This document shows positions 51,049 through 61,011 of a DNA stretch of 64,000 nt, piece after piece. The notes under the pieces were generated by a model. It did no database searches, was not told the origin of the DNA, and worked only from the letters and a program-made list of their open reading frames with translations. Each line of letters starts with the position of its first letter. The stretch's first letter is position 1. The stretch spans positions 44,424 through 108,423 of the forward strand of contig NZ_AUAF01000003.1 in the NCBI RefSeq assembly GCF_000428585.1. The letters run 5' to 3'. Source of the DNA: Zooshikella ganghwensis DSM 15267 (lineage in GTDB: Bacteria; Pseudomonadota; Gammaproteobacteria; Pseudomonadales; Zooshikellaceae). The translations under genes were made by a program, and so were the position numbers.

Positions 51049-52119
51049 TCAATTTTTTTCCCAATGAAGAATGGGGCGCTCAGCATCAAGTAGCTTGTCA
51101 TCCGTTGTTTGCACATAGGTTGCGCGATGCCAAGCGGTTAAGTCCCCTTCAGTGTTATGAATGTGGCTATGATCTAACACGGTACCCAACCAGTGATTAT
51201 CCGCTAACACTGCATGAGAAAAGTCCGCATAACTGCAGTTAGCACCTCGAAAATCAACCCTATTAACACTGGCAAATCGCCAACAGGTTTTTTCTAAGTT
51301 GCTATGCATAAACCCACAAGCACCCAAATCAGCTTTTTGAAAGACGGCACTTTCCATCGTTACTTCAGAAAAATCGACTTCCTGTAACTGGGCATTTAGC
51401 CATAATGAACGCGGTGCAGTGACGCCTTTACAATTCGCTAGCTGCCACTGACTGAAACTCAAATTAGCTTCAGTTAAGTCAGCACCAGAAGCATTCACTT
51501 GGCAAAAGTTTCCCTCTTGCAAATTACATTGCTGGAGACTCACCCCCTGCAAGTCACAACCCTGCCAGTCACCTTGTTTTAACACTGACTGGTTTGCCTG
51601 CATCCCCTGGATAGTCATGGTTTGCCAGGGTACTGCTAACATAGCGGTCTGCTGCAACATGGTATTTCTAAAATCAGCGGCCCTTAGTTCACAGTCCACC
51701 AGACAGGACTGCACCAGTGTTGCCTGCAACCACTGGCTGCCTTGCAGCTTGCATTTAAGCCACACACAGCGCCGCCATAGGCTTTCAGCCCAACAGCTCA
51801 ACTGTAAGTCGCATTCGGAAAAACTCACGCCGTGGTAAGTCTCTGTACAGAAAACAGCGGCAGGCAATAAACTGCGAACAAAGCTAACATGGAGCAGCGA
51901 CACTGACTGCCATCGAGACTCAGTAAAATCACATTCAATAAAAACCGACTTATCCAGCTTACAGTCAACCCACAGACAGCCACGAAATGAGCACTGAATA
52001 AAGGTCAGCTGTTCCCATTTACGATTAAACACCGTTTGTCCATCAAAACAACGCTGCTTGATAGGCAAGCCAAGTTGAACACACTGTTCAATACTCGGCT
52101 GGGAGGCATCATTGTCCAT
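51049..52119 (-). CDS. Pentapeptide-repeat protein in the T6SS spike cassette
   Basis: A 356-residue protein made almost entirely of pentapeptide repeats (A(D/N)LxX pattern), for example CDLQGVSLQQCNLQEGNFCQ and DFRGANCSYADFSHAVLADN. It is expected to fold as a right-handed quadrilateral beta-helix. Many repeats carry Cys or Trp in the usual Leu/Phe positions. Its place between the DUF2169 fusion and DUF3540 suggests a spike accessory or cargo-handling role; whether it is itself delivered is unknown. No signal peptide. Confidence 0.85.
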   Translation of the reverse strand: MDNDASQPSIEQCVQLGLPIKQRCFDGQTVFNRKWEQLTFIQCSFRGCLWVDCKLDKSVFIECDFTESRWQSVSLLHVSFVRSLLPAAVFCTETYHGVSFSECDLQLSCWAESLWRRCVWLKCKLQGSQWLQATLVQSCLVDCELRAADFRNTMLQQTAMLAVPWQTMTIQGMQANQSVLKQGDWQGCDLQGVSLQQCNLQEGNFCQVNASGADLTEANLSFSQWQLANCKGVTAPRSLWLNAQLQEVDFSEVTMESAVFQKADLGACGFMHSNLEKTCWRFASVNRVDFRGANCSYADFSHAVLADNHWLGTVLDHSHIHNTEGDLTAWHRATYVQTTDDKLLDAERPILHWEKN

Positions 52120-52205
52120 GCGCTTTCACTCTACTTATTCCCTTAAGGCTTAATCATTTAAATGAATAGTGCATTTAATCCTTATTTGAGCGTAGCACTT
52201 GAACG

Positions 52206-54857
52206 CTAGCGATACACATCTGTTACTGAGCAGTCTTCCAGCTTGGCATGGGTAAAATCTACTTGGACCAGGCTGGCATTGCTTAGCTCACACTGATACC
52301 ACCGACTTCCTCGGCAACGGCTTTGCAAAAAGTTAGCACGAGCAAACTCACTTTTTTGTAGCTGAGTATGTCCAAATAAGCAGCGATACCAATGGCTGTC
52401 ATTGGCCTGACATTGGGATAAATCACACTGGCTAAAGTCACAATAAGCAAACTGTGCCTGTTTCAGCTGACTCCCCCTTAAAGGGCTTTCGCGCCAACTG
52501 CACTGATAGGCCTGAAAACCAGTACCTTGCCAGCCATTACATGTTGCACTGCCACAAAATACCTGCTGCCAATGGGCTTGCTGACAATTTGCGTTTTTGG
52601 CCTTAATGCCCATGAGCACACACCTGGAAAAGCGTGTCTGCTGCCAGTCAACCTGATTAAACTCAGCCTGATAAGCAATAACCTGATGCCATTGACTCTG
52701 CTGCCACAAGGATGCAGTGCCATTTGCCCCAAGTAGTAATACATCCACTAACACCGATGCCTGCCACTGGCTGTTTGGACAAAGCAATGCACGGGCGCGC
52801 CAATGTCTGGCTTGTACCTTGCTACAGTCTGCTCCGCTAAAGTCAGCCTGCTCTGCCAGTCCATGGTCAAATACTACGCCCTCAAAGCAAGTGTCCTGGG
52901 CATTTACCTGAGACAGGTTTGCATGCTGTAACTGGCTGCCCCTGAAGTTTGCCTGTGCAAGACAGGCCCCTGTAAACACAGCACCTTGAAAATTACCTCC
53001 CGCACAATTCACGCCCTGTAGGTTACAGTTCTCGAACAAGGCTTGCTGTGCATCAATACCCTGTAAATCAAGCCCTCGTAAGTCTACCCCGGCACAATCC
53101 ATCCCCTTTAGAGAGCGAGTTTGGCGTAAGTGATTAACAATAAGTTGACGTTTACTTTGCGGATCTATCTGATCATCACCCACGATAGCTGTAGGAGAGT
53201 GAAGCCTTGCCTGATATTGGCCCTGCTCCGTTTGCTGCTGCCACTGTGCTAACTGAGCCTGATCAATGGTGGCTGCGGCTGCATGACTCACTTTATGAAT
53301 AGACGATATAGAAGCTTTACGGGGCTTAGCAGGTTCAGTGCTTTGTTGGTCTGCACTCACCTCTTTCAATGATGTTAAAGCAGCATGGGCACGCTGTTGT
53401 TGTTGCTTGGCTTGTGCCTTAAAACTTCCCGCCATAGCACGGGTTTGTTTTAGCCACTGATACAAGTCTTGTTTACCTTGTTGCACAGCTTTCCAGCTGG
53501 GGGGCGTTATAGTTAACGACGCGGTATCAACGCCAGAAGTAATGGCATCTGCGTCATGCTCCCCCGTAGCAGAAGCGCTTACCTTTGGCAGAGCTGAGGT
53601 ATTAAGTGGCCCACCCACTAACTGCTGAACATAGTTCTGCATGGCCGCCTTGCGCTTATCAGCCTTGGCTGTTGTAGATTCTGGCGGGTTATTATCAGGC
53701 CTCGAGTCTGTGCTGTACGGTAAGCTCGGGACATCTAGCACTGAGGGCACTAACAATGACTCATTCATTCTCCGGCACACTTGCTCTTCAAGGCTTTGTC
53801 CGGCCGTTTCCAGCAGCGGCTGATAATGTTGATAAGGGCGAACAGGCTCATCAGTATGCTCATAGGCCAGTAAAACCTGCTTAATATCTTCAGTATCAGG
53901 GTGATTTAGCCGGCAAGTCCCTCGATAAACTGCAACGCCTAGGCCTGCATCAGGAATAAACCAAATCGTATCCAGGTTCATGGCAAGTTCATGAATTTCG
54001 CTGCTTGCAGTATCCTGAGCCTGCTGCCGTACCCAACTCCGTACCCGAAATGCTGGTAGCTTCCCTTCAATGACCGAAAGTGATGGATGTAGATTCGCTA
54101 ACCTGAATGACTCACCTCCTTGCCAGAAACCTTGCTTTAACTGCTGATCTACTGGTGCACGACTCCCTAAACGTGGGTCTGCGTTGGCAGCTAAACCCGG
54201 GAAGTTCTGCTTTACCCATTGTTGATCGTAGCTACCCGCCCAACGTTGTCGTTGCGGCCAGCTTAAATCAAGTGGTGCATAAGACACAGGTTCATAATGC
54301 TCCCAGGGTTTGGTCACTGGTGTATCAGGGTCTTCAATATTAGGCAGCTTACCTTGAGCAGGTCCTTTCCAGCGTGATTGCGAAGCAGCCATAAAACCAA
54401 TCCCTAATGGATTATCTTTATAAGCTTTGCCACCGAAGCTATGGGTATAGTCAAGTGACTGCCGTTGAAAAAGGTTCGGCTCAGTAAATACTACTTGCCC
54501 TGCCAGGTTGTAATGCCATTGTCGGTCACCCAGAACTCGAAGGTTCTTCACCAGGGGGCCGACCTGAACCCCCACAACTAAATCTGTAACAGGGTTATTA
54601 GGCGCATAAGCATGCCCCATGAGTAACCACTCTCCTACAGGTTTAGTCAGTAGCTCATCAGGAGGGCACTGCTTAGGCAGATGTTTAAGCCAGTTAGGCC
54701 ACCCTTGTTGTTCAGATAAAAAATGTATGCATGGCGTAAGCAGTGGAAAAAAACCGATGACTGCCAATACCCACTGATCCTGTTGCTGAATGCGCAGCGG
54801 TTTATGCAGCAAGCTTAATGAATGAGGCTTAATGACTTGCATAACATCATCACTCAC
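52206..54857 (-). CDS. DUF2169 adaptor fused to pentapeptide repeats
   Basis: An 883-residue fusion. Residues 1 to about 350 are a DUF2169 domain (VVGVQVGPLVKNLRVLGDRQ, DYTHSFGGKAYKDNPLGIGF). DUF2169 proteins act as adaptors that load certain PAAR-linked effectors on the T6SS spike. A low-complexity Gln/Ala-rich linker spans about 390-570. From about 580 to the end are pentapeptide repeats (GVDLRGLDLQGIDAQQALFE, then CNLQGVNCAGGNFQG). The start is GTG at 54857, overlapping the vgrG stop by four bases (GTGA), so the two are translationally coupled. Met6 is an alternative start. Confidence 0.88.
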   Translation of the reverse strand: MSDDVMQVIKPHSLSLLHKPLRIQQQDQWVLAVIGFFPLLTPCIHFLSEQQGWPNWLKHLPKQCPPDELLTKPVGEWLLMGHAYAPNNPVTDLVVGVQVGPLVKNLRVLGDRQWHYNLAGQVVFTEPNLFQRQSLDYTHSFGGKAYKDNPLGIGFMAASQSRWKGPAQGKLPNIEDPDTPVTKPWEHYEPVSYAPLDLSWPQRQRWAGSYDQQWVKQNFPGLAANADPRLGSRAPVDQQLKQGFWQGGESFRLANLHPSLSVIEGKLPAFRVRSWVRQQAQDTASSEIHELAMNLDTIWFIPDAGLGVAVYRGTCRLNHPDTEDIKQVLLAYEHTDEPVRPYQHYQPLLETAGQSLEEQVCRRMNESLLVPSVLDVPSLPYSTDSRPDNNPPESTTAKADKRKAAMQNYVQQLVGGPLNTSALPKVSASATGEHDADAITSGVDTASLTITPPSWKAVQQGKQDLYQWLKQTRAMAGSFKAQAKQQQQRAHAALTSLKEVSADQQSTEPAKPRKASISSIHKVSHAAAATIDQAQLAQWQQQTEQGQYQARLHSPTAIVGDDQIDPQSKRQLIVNHLRQTRSLKGMDCAGVDLRGLDLQGIDAQQALFENCNLQGVNCAGGNFQGAVFTGACLAQANFRGSQLQHANLSQVNAQDTCFEGVVFDHGLAEQADFSGADCSKVQARHWRARALLCPNSQWQASVLVDVLLLGANGTASLWQQSQWHQVIAYQAEFNQVDWQQTRFSRCVLMGIKAKNANCQQAHWQQVFCGSATCNGWQGTGFQAYQCSWRESPLRGSQLKQAQFAYCDFSQCDLSQCQANDSHWYRCLFGHTQLQKSEFARANFLQSRCRGSRWYQCELSNASLVQVDFTHAKLEDCSVTDVYR

Positions 54858-57553
54858 ATAATCAGTTTTATCGCCGACAACAGCGAAATTTCGGTACCAA
54901 TAATTTCTGTTTTCACCAAGTCTGGGCTGGTCTGAAAACGCACACCACTCGCCACCACATCAACAACAGCAATGGTATCCTTAACTGAAACACTATTAGA
55001 CGATGTCACCACACTGACATCATTACTCACCCCCGTCACATTCACTTGTGTGCTTTCCCCTACCACACTCACTCGCGTTGAAGTCCCTGTGACACCTACA
55101 TCCGTACTACTGCCAATGACATTGGTATTTGTGCTCGCCCCTACCACGGAGGTATTTACACTGGCCCCAGTGATATTGGTTGCCACGTTACTCCCTACTG
55201 TCGTTTCACTGACACTGACCCCTGTGGTGTTAACCGCAGTAATACTCCCCACCACATTGGCGCTGTAGGTGAGACCTATGGCTGAAGACGTCATACTGAC
55301 CCCCGTCACAGTGCCTTGGGTTGCACTGCCAATGACATTAGCACTGGTTGTGGTACCAATAGCGGAGGTACTGGACTGGGTACTGGCGGTCATTGAGCTA
55401 CTGACCTGGTTCATGGTCTGTGTTGAGTCACTCAGGCCATCCACTTGGTGAGTGCTGATGGAGTCACCTTTAATCAACGAGTCCTGTATATTATCTTCTT
55501 TGATCGTACTTTTAGATTCGACAGATCCCAAGGTTGACTCACTGTAACTCAACCCTTTGACGGTAGAGTAACTATGGGTGTCTTTAAGTATTTCACTATG
55601 CTGTTCCGTTTCACCTATAGTGCTGTAACTCAAAGACTTATTTTGAATGGTGCTGTGACTTTCGGTATCCACCATCAGCTGTTCACTGTAAGAGCTATCT
55701 ATCTCACTATGACTCCAGCTTTTTTGGCCATAATGCTCACTGTAAGTACAGCCCCACGACTTGCTTCTACTCAGTAAACCCTGTTTACCCTCTTCTGCCG
55801 TAGCGTAACTGAAGCTGGCTCCCTGTGAGTAGCTGCTATCCCGGTACTGCCCCGAATCATAGGCTTCCTGAACAATACCAATCGCTTCACTCAAACAAAC
55901 CTGCGATAACTTGCCAAAGCGAATACTTTGACTGTCACCATATTGAGTGCTGTATTGACTGCCAACATGAGTGGATGCAGTCCAACCAGAGGGGGTCACC
56001 ACTTTAGTGCCATTGTTTTGTACAATACTTTGAATTTCAGGCAGCTCAGAGTCATCATTGGCCCGCGTCACGACCACCGTAGCCCCCACTTCTGGAATAT
56101 TTTGCATATGAGCGGCCAGCTTGACCCAACAGGGTTCTGACTGAGTGCCTTGTACGCTGAACTGCACAAAGACCCCTTTAGCTTGCAGCACCGAGTCAGC
56201 ACTGTTTCGGTCTCGACATTGCTGTAATTCCAGATCAAAGACTGCAGGTGCATAGTATTTCCACTCTCCCGCACTGACTTCTGAACCACCGCCACCATGG
56301 TCAACCACTGTCGCCAACACACTGCCCTGATGTGTTTCTTGAATGGAAAATGCCGTAATTAACCCCTGCGGCTCAGTTGCTTTGAAGGTATTTTGATACT
56401 GCCCATCAATACTCACTTGGTGAGAGACTTCTGTAATAACAAAGGTTTGTCCCGCCAGGGAGGGCTGAATGGGATTAGGGGTGTGACTTTCACCCTGCTG
56501 ATCAGCCAAAGAAAATTTATAACCTGCTTGCAGGGCGGGACTCTGGCTACCTCCAGAAAACTCCGTGGCAGAAGCGTTAATCATTTGCTGCTGGGTATCG
56601 GCCTCATGCTGAGCTTCTTGATCACTGCATCCATATTGATAGATTTTATAAACGTAAAACGGTAGGGTTCCCTCAGCCGTGTCACTCTTACCTTGATAGG
56701 ACTGTGTATTGGCGACGGTATCTGCCTCCCAGGCAGCCTGCTGGCGAGTTTGCGTAGCCGCGACACTACTGGATACCATGTGCTGCTGATAATGGTAATG
56801 GGTTACAACATCATCTTCATGCTGTGCTGGCAAGTGGTTATAGGTATAGCGTAATTTGGGCTGCTCAGGTAAAGCCCATGGATAGTCAGTGCTATTGCTG
56901 AAAATAACCTCATCCACCCAAGGCTGGTGCTGGTAATAGAAGAAAATATGTGCCTTTCTGATAATTCGCTGAATAAAAGCTAAGGCTGTCTCCCCCGCTT
57001 GAAACCAATCCTGAACCCTGGTTAATGCAGGATTACTTCTTCCGGTAATACCCATCATGGAATACGTAATACCAAATTGTTTGAGCACCTTCGCGATGAC
57101 ATCTCGTAGAGACAGTTGAGGATAGATTTGATAGCGATTGGTTAACGTTAACTGCCAGAGTGAAGGGCGCATGACCAGCTGATAACTACCAGGTTGCTCC
57201 ATAGCCATACTAGCAACAATGCCACTGCGTAAGACCATACCTGGTACTGACGAGCCCGCCAGGGCCGCTTTAAAATCTTGTGGAGTGGAACCCAGCTTCG
57301 GATAAACAATGCCGATGGTTATCGGTTGCCCCAGTAAGGCGTCAAAGGTCAAGGTGGAGCCACTGGCATCAGTGTTTCCTCGCAAGCTAAGCTGAAACTG
57401 GAATAAGTCACCGACCTTTTCCTGGCCTTGCAACTGCACCAAGCGCAATGTTTCATCCCCAACCCACTCACCACTTTGCAGCTTAACGGCCCAATATAGG
57501 ACCACCTCTTGATAGCCATGCTGCTGCAGTTGTGTTTGTCCAATTGTGCTCAT
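54854..57553 (-). CDS. vgrG: T6SS spike protein VgrG with extended repeat tail
   Basis: An 899-residue VgrG (TssI). Residues 1 to about 420 are the gp27-like base: FQFQLSLRG, QDWFQAGETALAFIQRIIRK, and the GGGGSEVSAGEWKYYAPAVF junction. The gp5-like OB/needle region follows (VGATVVVTRANDDSELPEIQ). Residues about 560-730 are Ser/Tyr-rich irregular repeats, and 732-857 are 14 exact-length nonapeptides of the form (V/I/T)-G-x-S-x-x-x-x-V, an extended beta-helix. No enzymatic C-terminal domain is seen, so cargo would attach via the DUF2169/PAAR-like partners. Overlaps the next gene by four bases. Confidence 0.93.
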   Translation of the reverse strand: MSTIGQTQLQQHGYQEVVLYWAVKLQSGEWVGDETLRLVQLQGQEKVGDLFQFQLSLRGNTDASGSTLTFDALLGQPITIGIVYPKLGSTPQDFKAALAGSSVPGMVLRSGIVASMAMEQPGSYQLVMRPSLWQLTLTNRYQIYPQLSLRDVIAKVLKQFGITYSMMGITGRSNPALTRVQDWFQAGETALAFIQRIIRKAHIFFYYQHQPWVDEVIFSNSTDYPWALPEQPKLRYTYNHLPAQHEDDVVTHYHYQQHMVSSSVAATQTRQQAAWEADTVANTQSYQGKSDTAEGTLPFYVYKIYQYGCSDQEAQHEADTQQQMINASATEFSGGSQSPALQAGYKFSLADQQGESHTPNPIQPSLAGQTFVITEVSHQVSIDGQYQNTFKATEPQGLITAFSIQETHQGSVLATVVDHGGGGSEVSAGEWKYYAPAVFDLELQQCRDRNSADSVLQAKGVFVQFSVQGTQSEPCWVKLAAHMQNIPEVGATVVVTRANDDSELPEIQSIVQNNGTKVVTPSGWTASTHVGSQYSTQYGDSQSIRFGKLSQVCLSEAIGIVQEAYDSGQYRDSSYSQGASFSYATAEEGKQGLLSRSKSWGCTYSEHYGQKSWSHSEIDSSYSEQLMVDTESHSTIQNKSLSYSTIGETEQHSEILKDTHSYSTVKGLSYSESTLGSVESKSTIKEDNIQDSLIKGDSISTHQVDGLSDSTQTMNQVSSSMTASTQSSTSAIGTTTSANVIGSATQGTVTGVSMTSSAIGLTYSANVVGSITAVNTTGVSVSETTVGSNVATNITGASVNTSVVGASTNTNVIGSSTDVGVTGTSTRVSVVGESTQVNVTGVSNDVSVVTSSNSVSVKDTIAVVDVVASGVRFQTSPDLVKTEIIGTEISLLSAIKLIM
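54983..55360 (-). repeat. Fourteen nonapeptide (27-bp) repeats in VgrG
   Basis: Codons 732-857 divide exactly into 14 units of nine residues, for example VGASTNTNV, IGSSTDVGV, TGTSTRVSV and VGESTQVNV. The DNA units are diverged, so this is a protein repeat more than a fresh tandem duplication. Confidence 0.85.
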
Positions 57554-57591
57554 GATGCCTCCCTGCTATGACTATCAACCATCATCTAGTC

Positions 57592-58677
57592 TCAACCTTC
57601 ATCACCATCACACTTATTATCCACTTGGTATAACCAGAATCGTGATGGCACCATTGCCTTGGTTTGAGGCTTGTTTCGATCTCGTTTTTTCTTCAACGAT
57701 GAAGCTGCTAGCCAGGCGGTATGACTGAGGCGCAGCCCATGAAACAGTGGCTGCTGCTGTGGGTGAGAGAGTGTACTGTCTGGTGCAGTATCTTCAGCCA
57801 GAGAGAGTACCAGCCAACAATTTAGCCCACCGCCTGTCAATACCAGTAACCAGTGTCGTAACGTTTCATTACCTTGCTCACCCGGTAGCAGACGACAGAA
57901 ATGAGTGTATGGCAGTGGCCCAATTTCCAGCTGAATAGCCCCCTGCTGACGCCAGTAATACCGGCCAATAAAACTGTTTGCTGTTAATGTCTGCCCCATA
58001 TATAAGCGCTCATTGGCAGGTATTGTCAGCCAGCAGCCATGCAGGGGCTGTATTGATACGGGCGCCTTCACCAAAGCAGCGATTATTCGTCGCCAACTGT
58101 CAGGGTTACTGCGTTGCATTAACCGCAGGCCAGCCAAACCAAGCAGTTGCCGTGCTGCTAGCCCTTTCACCAGTTTTACATCACACCAGCCAGCCAATCT
58201 TGCGAGACTTTTCCCTACTGTTGACTGCACGGGAGGTAGGTTATTTAACCCGGGTACACAGTGCGATTTAACCGCCCAGCGTAACCAGTGCAAGCGTTGT
58301 TGCAGCAGATCAAGAAAATCACTGGTAACCTGATGTCCCTGGAGCTGCCGTCGCCAAATGGCATCCCAAAATAAGTTTGGTAGCGGCCCATGGCTGCCAG
58401 CCAAGCTAAAGTTGTTGACTCGAATATGCCAGCCTGGCTGTTCAGTGCGCGGCTTAATAAACTCAATTTCACTGGCTGGAAAAGCCGGTGAATAGCCCCC
58501 TGAAAAGTAAAGGCTATGATGCTTTTCTTTTTCATCGGCTGGTTTCTCGTCATGCACTCCTCCTTGCCAAGTGAGCAACCTTACTAACTGATAGAAATTA
58601 ATCAGCAGAGGCTGTTGCTGCCACAGTGACACTAGAGGATGAGTTGTTCGCCAACCTGAGCTGGCCAGCGTTTCCAT
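57592..58677 (-). CDS. tssG: T6SS baseplate protein TssG
   Basis: A 361-residue TssG. The N-terminal PLLINFYQLVRLLTW segment, EIEFIKPRTEQPGWHIRVNN and a LAGSHGPLPNLFWDAIWRRQ motif are characteristic. TssG binds two TssF copies in the baseplate wedge. The ATG at 58677 has GGAAAGG just upstream and overlaps the end of tssF by 46 bases, indicating translational coupling. The C-terminal part is shorter and more basic than usual (SSLKKKRDRNKPQTKAMVPS). Confidence 0.88.
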   Translation of the reverse strand: METLASSGWRTTHPLVSLWQQQPLLINFYQLVRLLTWQGGVHDEKPADEKEKHHSLYFSGGYSPAFPASEIEFIKPRTEQPGWHIRVNNFSLAGSHGPLPNLFWDAIWRRQLQGHQVTSDFLDLLQQRLHWLRWAVKSHCVPGLNNLPPVQSTVGKSLARLAGWCDVKLVKGLAARQLLGLAGLRLMQRSNPDSWRRIIAALVKAPVSIQPLHGCWLTIPANERLYMGQTLTANSFIGRYYWRQQGAIQLEIGPLPYTHFCRLLPGEQGNETLRHWLLVLTGGGLNCWLVLSLAEDTAPDSTLSHPQQQPLFHGLRLSHTAWLAASSLKKKRDRNKPQTKAMVPSRFWLYQVDNKCDGDEG

Positions 58678-60455
58678 AGGCCTTTCCGTTGCTTACTGTG
58701 TAACACTAATGACACAAAATGATTGCTGCTCACATAACGGGCAAGTACATGCTGCAATATCTCACCCAATAACAAGGGACTGCCTTGACCAAACTGGGTT
58801 TCATTAACGGTCATGGTCAGCTCTATCCCTTGACAAAATCCCCGCCATAACTCGTTTCCCATCCTCTGTACAGCGGATTTACCCTTAATACTTTGAATGC
58901 TGGTTATCTGCTTACGGTTAGCTTCCCCTCGCATTCCGCCATGTAACAGCAATAGCTGACAAAGATTGGCTAACAATGATTCGCTATCATGCAAAGATAA
59001 GTGCAGGTTATTCACCTGGGCCAGAAGTAACCAAGGTGTCTGACTTAACAGTGGTGGTGGATGGTAAGCTGTGGGTGACATCAATAACGTAAGGTGATTA
59101 ACCGGTCCTGCCCCTTCCAACTGTAATGCATCCCCCTGTCGAAGCTGCTCTGGTAAAGTCCGATTGGTACTCCACACTGATCCACTTAGGGTATCCGCCA
59201 CAGGGTTGGTCAATGATAAACTTGGATCTAATAAGCTAATCCATAACTCAGTACCTGGAATATCGGGTCGTTGACTTAGCTCTCGCCGACAAAGATAAAA
59301 GTAATCATCGTCTTCTACTTGCCAAATATCACTCAGCTCAAAATAAGACTCTACTTTACGGACCGGCTGTCCAGGGCGAAATGCTTCCAGATGAATTGGT
59401 TTAACCACTTCACAGTAAGAATGATGGGAATAATCAGCTACCAGCCGATACTCGTAATGATGATGATCCATTCGCAATGGATCCAAGTGTTGTTTAAATA
59501 AATTCACCAAAGGTACACAGTTTAGCTTCAGCGATTCTTCCGTTAAATGCAGCTGCTCTGGTAATACTGTGTCACTCAATAGTAATAATTGAAACTGGTC
59601 AGTGGCACCGGCTAACTCCAAGCCTTTAATATCGAATAATAAAAAGCGCTCAGGAAAAGCAAAATACTCTTGCAATAAGCGATACCCCGAAAAAGACGTT
59701 GGCTCATCTAACAACAATGCCTCTTCATCTGAAAAACCACAGCCTACTAACGATGCTGCTGATAATTTACGCCATGAACTCTCTTCATTCACTTTTATCC
59801 ATATCGATACAATATGCTCATGCAATAGCTCATAAAGCTTAAACTGCTGAGTTGTATTTCCTGCTAAATAAAAACGTAATTGTGAAAGCGGCAGTGTCTG
59901 AACTGGATCTTCGCCCATATTGACAAAGGTAACATGTACACCACCTACGACATCTGCCGTAATAACTTCAGCTGGTAAACCCGCCAAAGGAGACCAGTTG
60001 ATTTGCTTAATAGCCAGTGGCCATAAAGGGGTATCACACGCCACTTGGAAACGACAACGAACTTGATCCCCTCGCCGCTGTTCAGTTTCAATAAAGACAT
60101 TTCTACCACGAGCCAATTGCCATCCTGCTCGAAAATTGGCGCCATCAGGTTGAATATTAACCTGAGCCATCACCATAGCAGGTAAAGGAGAGACTAAATG
60201 AGGATATAACTGATCTAATATAACGGCAGGCAATAGGTTACGATCAACATCCAGTCGATAATTCAATCGCCCTGTTAAATACGCAACCCCTTGTAATAAC
60301 ATTTCCACATGAGGATCTGCTGATACACCCGCACTTAGGCCAAGTGCTTGTGCATATTCAGGGTGCGCTTTTGCAAACTCAACTCCATCACGCCGCAAAT
60401 GCTGTATTTCACGATAGAAATAATCAGCCAGCGGGTGCGAATCCCCCCAACTCAT
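58632..60455 (-). CDS. tssF: T6SS baseplate protein TssF
   Basis: A 607-residue protein. I start at the ATG at 60455, preceded by GGGGGAG and only one base after the tssE stop; the longer frame to 60533 lies within tssE. The N-terminus LADYFYREIQHLRRDGVEFA, followed by VEMLLQGVAYLTGRLNYRLD and LPAVILDQLYPHLVSPLPAM, is the TssF/VasA signature. It is a core baseplate wedge component with TssG, TssE and TssK. Confidence 0.94.
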   Translation of the reverse strand: MSWGDSHPLADYFYREIQHLRRDGVEFAKAHPEYAQALGLSAGVSADPHVEMLLQGVAYLTGRLNYRLDVDRNLLPAVILDQLYPHLVSPLPAMVMAQVNIQPDGANFRAGWQLARGRNVFIETEQRRGDQVRCRFQVACDTPLWPLAIKQINWSPLAGLPAEVITADVVGGVHVTFVNMGEDPVQTLPLSQLRFYLAGNTTQQFKLYELLHEHIVSIWIKVNEESSWRKLSAASLVGCGFSDEEALLLDEPTSFSGYRLLQEYFAFPERFLLFDIKGLELAGATDQFQLLLLSDTVLPEQLHLTEESLKLNCVPLVNLFKQHLDPLRMDHHHYEYRLVADYSHHSYCEVVKPIHLEAFRPGQPVRKVESYFELSDIWQVEDDDYFYLCRRELSQRPDIPGTELWISLLDPSLSLTNPVADTLSGSVWSTNRTLPEQLRQGDALQLEGAGPVNHLTLLMSPTAYHPPPLLSQTPWLLLAQVNNLHLSLHDSESLLANLCQLLLLHGGMRGEANRKQITSIQSIKGKSAVQRMGNELWRGFCQGIELTMTVNETQFGQGSPLLLGEILQHVLARYVSSNHFVSLVLHSKQRKGLWKRWPAQVGEQLIL

Positions 60456-60456
60456 G

Positions 60457-60852
60457 CTACTCCCCCTTGAGTGCACTGGCAGGCAAAGAAAACTGCACTG
60501 GAATAGTTTGAGACTGCCAAACAAGCTGTGCATTTATGCAAATCGTAAACGGATTTAATGGGTCACTTTGGTCCGTTAAACTAATTTCGACATCTTGTAA
60601 ACGTGGCTCAAACGTTAAAATTATTTTTTTTATACGATCCGCTATTACCTGTAACTGACTGCGATGGTTTGTGGCTAAATCCGCCACCGAAGGTAGCCCC
60701 AAATGTAAAATATCGATTGGAGCATTAACCGATGTTTTCACTGTTACAGGTACAACACTCAGTAAACGTGTTATATTTTCAACGACCAGTTCCAAAACAT
60801 CTTCTTTGCTAAGTTCTCCCAATACGTCCAGTCTTTCTAATAAATAACGCAT
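60457..60852 (-). CDS. tssE: T6SS baseplate protein TssE (gp25-like)
   Basis: A 131-residue gp25-like protein. It begins MRYLLERL, near the common (R/S)LLERL start of TssE. It has RLLSVVPVTVKTSVNAP, LGLPSVADLA in the middle and IKKIILTFEPRLQDVEISLT near the end, the conserved EPRL motif of this family. TssE starts sheath polymerisation on the baseplate. The stop is separated from the tssF start by one base. A 159-base gap with a short repeat separates it from hcp. Confidence 0.93.
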   Translation of the reverse strand: MRYLLERLDVLGELSKEDVLELVVENITRLLSVVPVTVKTSVNAPIDILHLGLPSVADLATNHRSQLQVIADRIKKIILTFEPRLQDVEISLTDQSDPLNPFTICINAQLVWQSQTIPVQFSLPASALKGE

Positions 60853-60885
60853 GTGTTGCGTTTATTTCCTTTATTATATTATTTG

Positions 60886-60930
60886 TATACCCTTCACGAA
60901 TAATTTCTAGGTTTTGTTATCTTCACTCCA
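60886..60930. repeat. Short intergenic repeat, copy A (other copy 63669-63718)
   Basis: TATACCCTTCACGAATAATT followed by TCTAGGTTTTGTTATCTTCA is closely matched at 63669-63718 by a CGCGAAT...TTTTAGGGTTTGTTGTCTTCGCTC version. The two copies bracket the hcp and tssBC genes. Confidence 0.6.
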
Positions 60931-61011
60931 CACCCCAATCACCTATTAATATAAGCTCATGGGGCTTCGTCACTCCATAGCCACACCTAAAAACCATTCG
61001 TATTGGGTATA

